Assembly: GCA_964386535.1 (NCBI GenBank)
Contig: CAYLRY010000087.1
Span: 1 to 5,092, forward strand
Source of the DNA: CAYLRY01 sp964386535
GTDB lineage: Bacteria > Chloroflexota > Dehalococcoidia > Dehalococcoidales > UBA3254
Direction: 5' to 3'
DNA: 5,092 bases
Part shown: one piece after another, positions 4,724 through 5,092 of the stretch
Layout of the letters: each line of letters opens with the position of its first letter
Position numbering within the stretch: position 1 is the first letter of the stretch
Translations under genes and position numbers: made by a program
The notes under the pieces: generated by a model
The model's database searches: none
The model's input: the letters and a program-made list of their open reading frames with translations, nothing else
Told to the model about the DNA's origin: nothing

Positions 4724-4742
4724 GGTTTTTATTTGATTTGAC
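4718..4742 (-). repeat. Right terminal inverted repeat of the 1.4-kb IS
   Basis: On the minus strand it reads GTCAAATCAAATAAAA then ACCTTACCG. It overlaps the last codon region of the transposase gene. The DNA immediately outside belongs to a different transposase fragment (IS1634-like). Confidence 0.8.
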
Positions 4743-5092
4743 ACGCTCACTTTTTAAACAGCGGAAGGCTTCTTCCACATCGGTTAAAGTCATATATAGT
4801 TCCCACAACTCTTTTTCAGACAGATCAGTCCTGTCAGAGCGGAGGTAATAGGAGCCGGAAAACCTCATTTCCAGTTCATCTTTCCGCTCTATCCCCCAGG
4901 TAATGCTTTTAACTTTTCCCTTTTCCTGTGTAACCTCTATCTGATAGAAATGAGCAATACCCGGATGTCTCTCCTTCAACCTGCCGATTCTTTCCATTGA
5001 TGAAGAGATAAGCTTTACCAGAAGGATGGTAACCCAGGAGGCTCAAGGCTATGCGCTTCAGTTTCATCAATCTGGCCGGACGGGTGATGATA
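4743..5092 (-). pseudogene. IS1634-like (IS4-clan DDE) transposase fragment, cut by the IS
   Basis: On the minus strand the frame from ATG 4997 reads MERIGRLKERHPGIAHFYQI. It later contains GSYYLRSDRTDLSEKELWEL and YMTLTDVEEAFRCLKSE. This is the C-terminal catalytic part of a large DDE transposase: the '(Y)LR(T/S)(D/N)RTDL...E.W..Y..LT.VE.AF..LKS' block includes the last catalytic Glu and the E-x6-K pair. After LKSE, where L-G-L-R-P-x-x-H-Q normally follows, the reading enters the right repeat of the 1.4-kb IS and is nonsense. On the 5' side the same frame meets a stop near 5043, while another frame gives ALSLLGYHPSGKAY, which would join well to LISSSMERIG, so a frameshift near 5003-5012 is likely. 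The gene continues beyond the window and is dead on at least the 3' side. Confidence 0.75.

Larger units (their letters stand above)
3338..4742 (+). mobile_element. ~1.4-kb insertion sequence with rve/DDE transposase and terminal inverted repeats
   Basis: The left end reads GTTAAATCAAATAAAA from 3338. The reverse complement of the right end reads GTCAAATCAAATAAAA from 4742. These 16 bases differ at one position and similarity continues inward to TACCG on both sides (with one gap), giving repeats of about 24-25 bp. The transposase stop (4721-4723) lies inside the right repeat. The element is about 1405 bp and carries one transposase reading direction. No convincing target duplication is visible: only AC (3336-3337 and 4743-4744, depending on the exact boundary) is shared. 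I do not assign the ISfinder family; the transposase belongs to an integrase-core group I know as uncharacterised or ISNCY-like in Firmicutes. Confidence 0.75.

Overview
The window looks like an accessory patch from a Firmicutes-type bacterium. Genes start behind strong GGAGG-type ribosome binding sites, one start is TTG, intergenic DNA is moderately AT-rich, and the mobile-element proteins are of types I associate with clostridial and Peptococcaceae genomes. That taxonomic guess is an inference from style; no housekeeping gene is present to anchor it. Almost everything here is either a toxin-antitoxin (TA) gene or part of an insertion sequence (IS), and much of it is broken.

Layout. Bases 1 to about 1010 are a decayed IS21-family element. 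They hold the last codons of istA, fused by deletion to an istB that has lost its N-terminus and an internal block. A 63-codon cysteine-containing ORF follows, then a GGGGAA-repeat stretch that resembles an IS21 end. Bases 1172-1599 are the remains of a hicBA module: hicB is interrupted by an in-frame TAA, and hicA is cut off shortly after its catalytic-histidine motif. Bases 1562-2320 carry an apparently intact vapBC operon (ribbon-helix-helix antitoxin plus PIN-domain RNase) with its own candidate promoter. A 27-codon hydrophobic ORF and a hairpin-rich spacer (2337-2603) separate it from a convergent operon on the minus strand (2604-3222). That operon encodes a MazF-family endoribonuclease preceded by an antitoxin with an excisionase/MerR-type helix-turn-helix.

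Bases 3338-4742 are a second IS of about 1.4 kb. It has recognisable terminal inverted repeats and an rve-type DDE transposase gene whose catalytic part is intact but whose N-terminal part runs through three reading frames. Its right end abuts a minus-strand fragment of a third transposase (IS1634-like, 4743-5092), cut just after the catalytic Glu/Lys region.

How it fits together: three unrelated TA modules (HicBA dead, VapBC and MazF-type apparently alive) lie side by side among three IS remnants. This is what a repeatedly invaded and deleted genomic island looks like. The flanks of the 1.4-kb IS do not match each other, so it probably marks a rearrangement junction. I do not see a clearly new multi-gene system. 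The most interesting items are the HTH-type antitoxin paired with MazF, the double frameshift in the IS transposase, the modular deletions in istB, and the retained but crippled hicBA.
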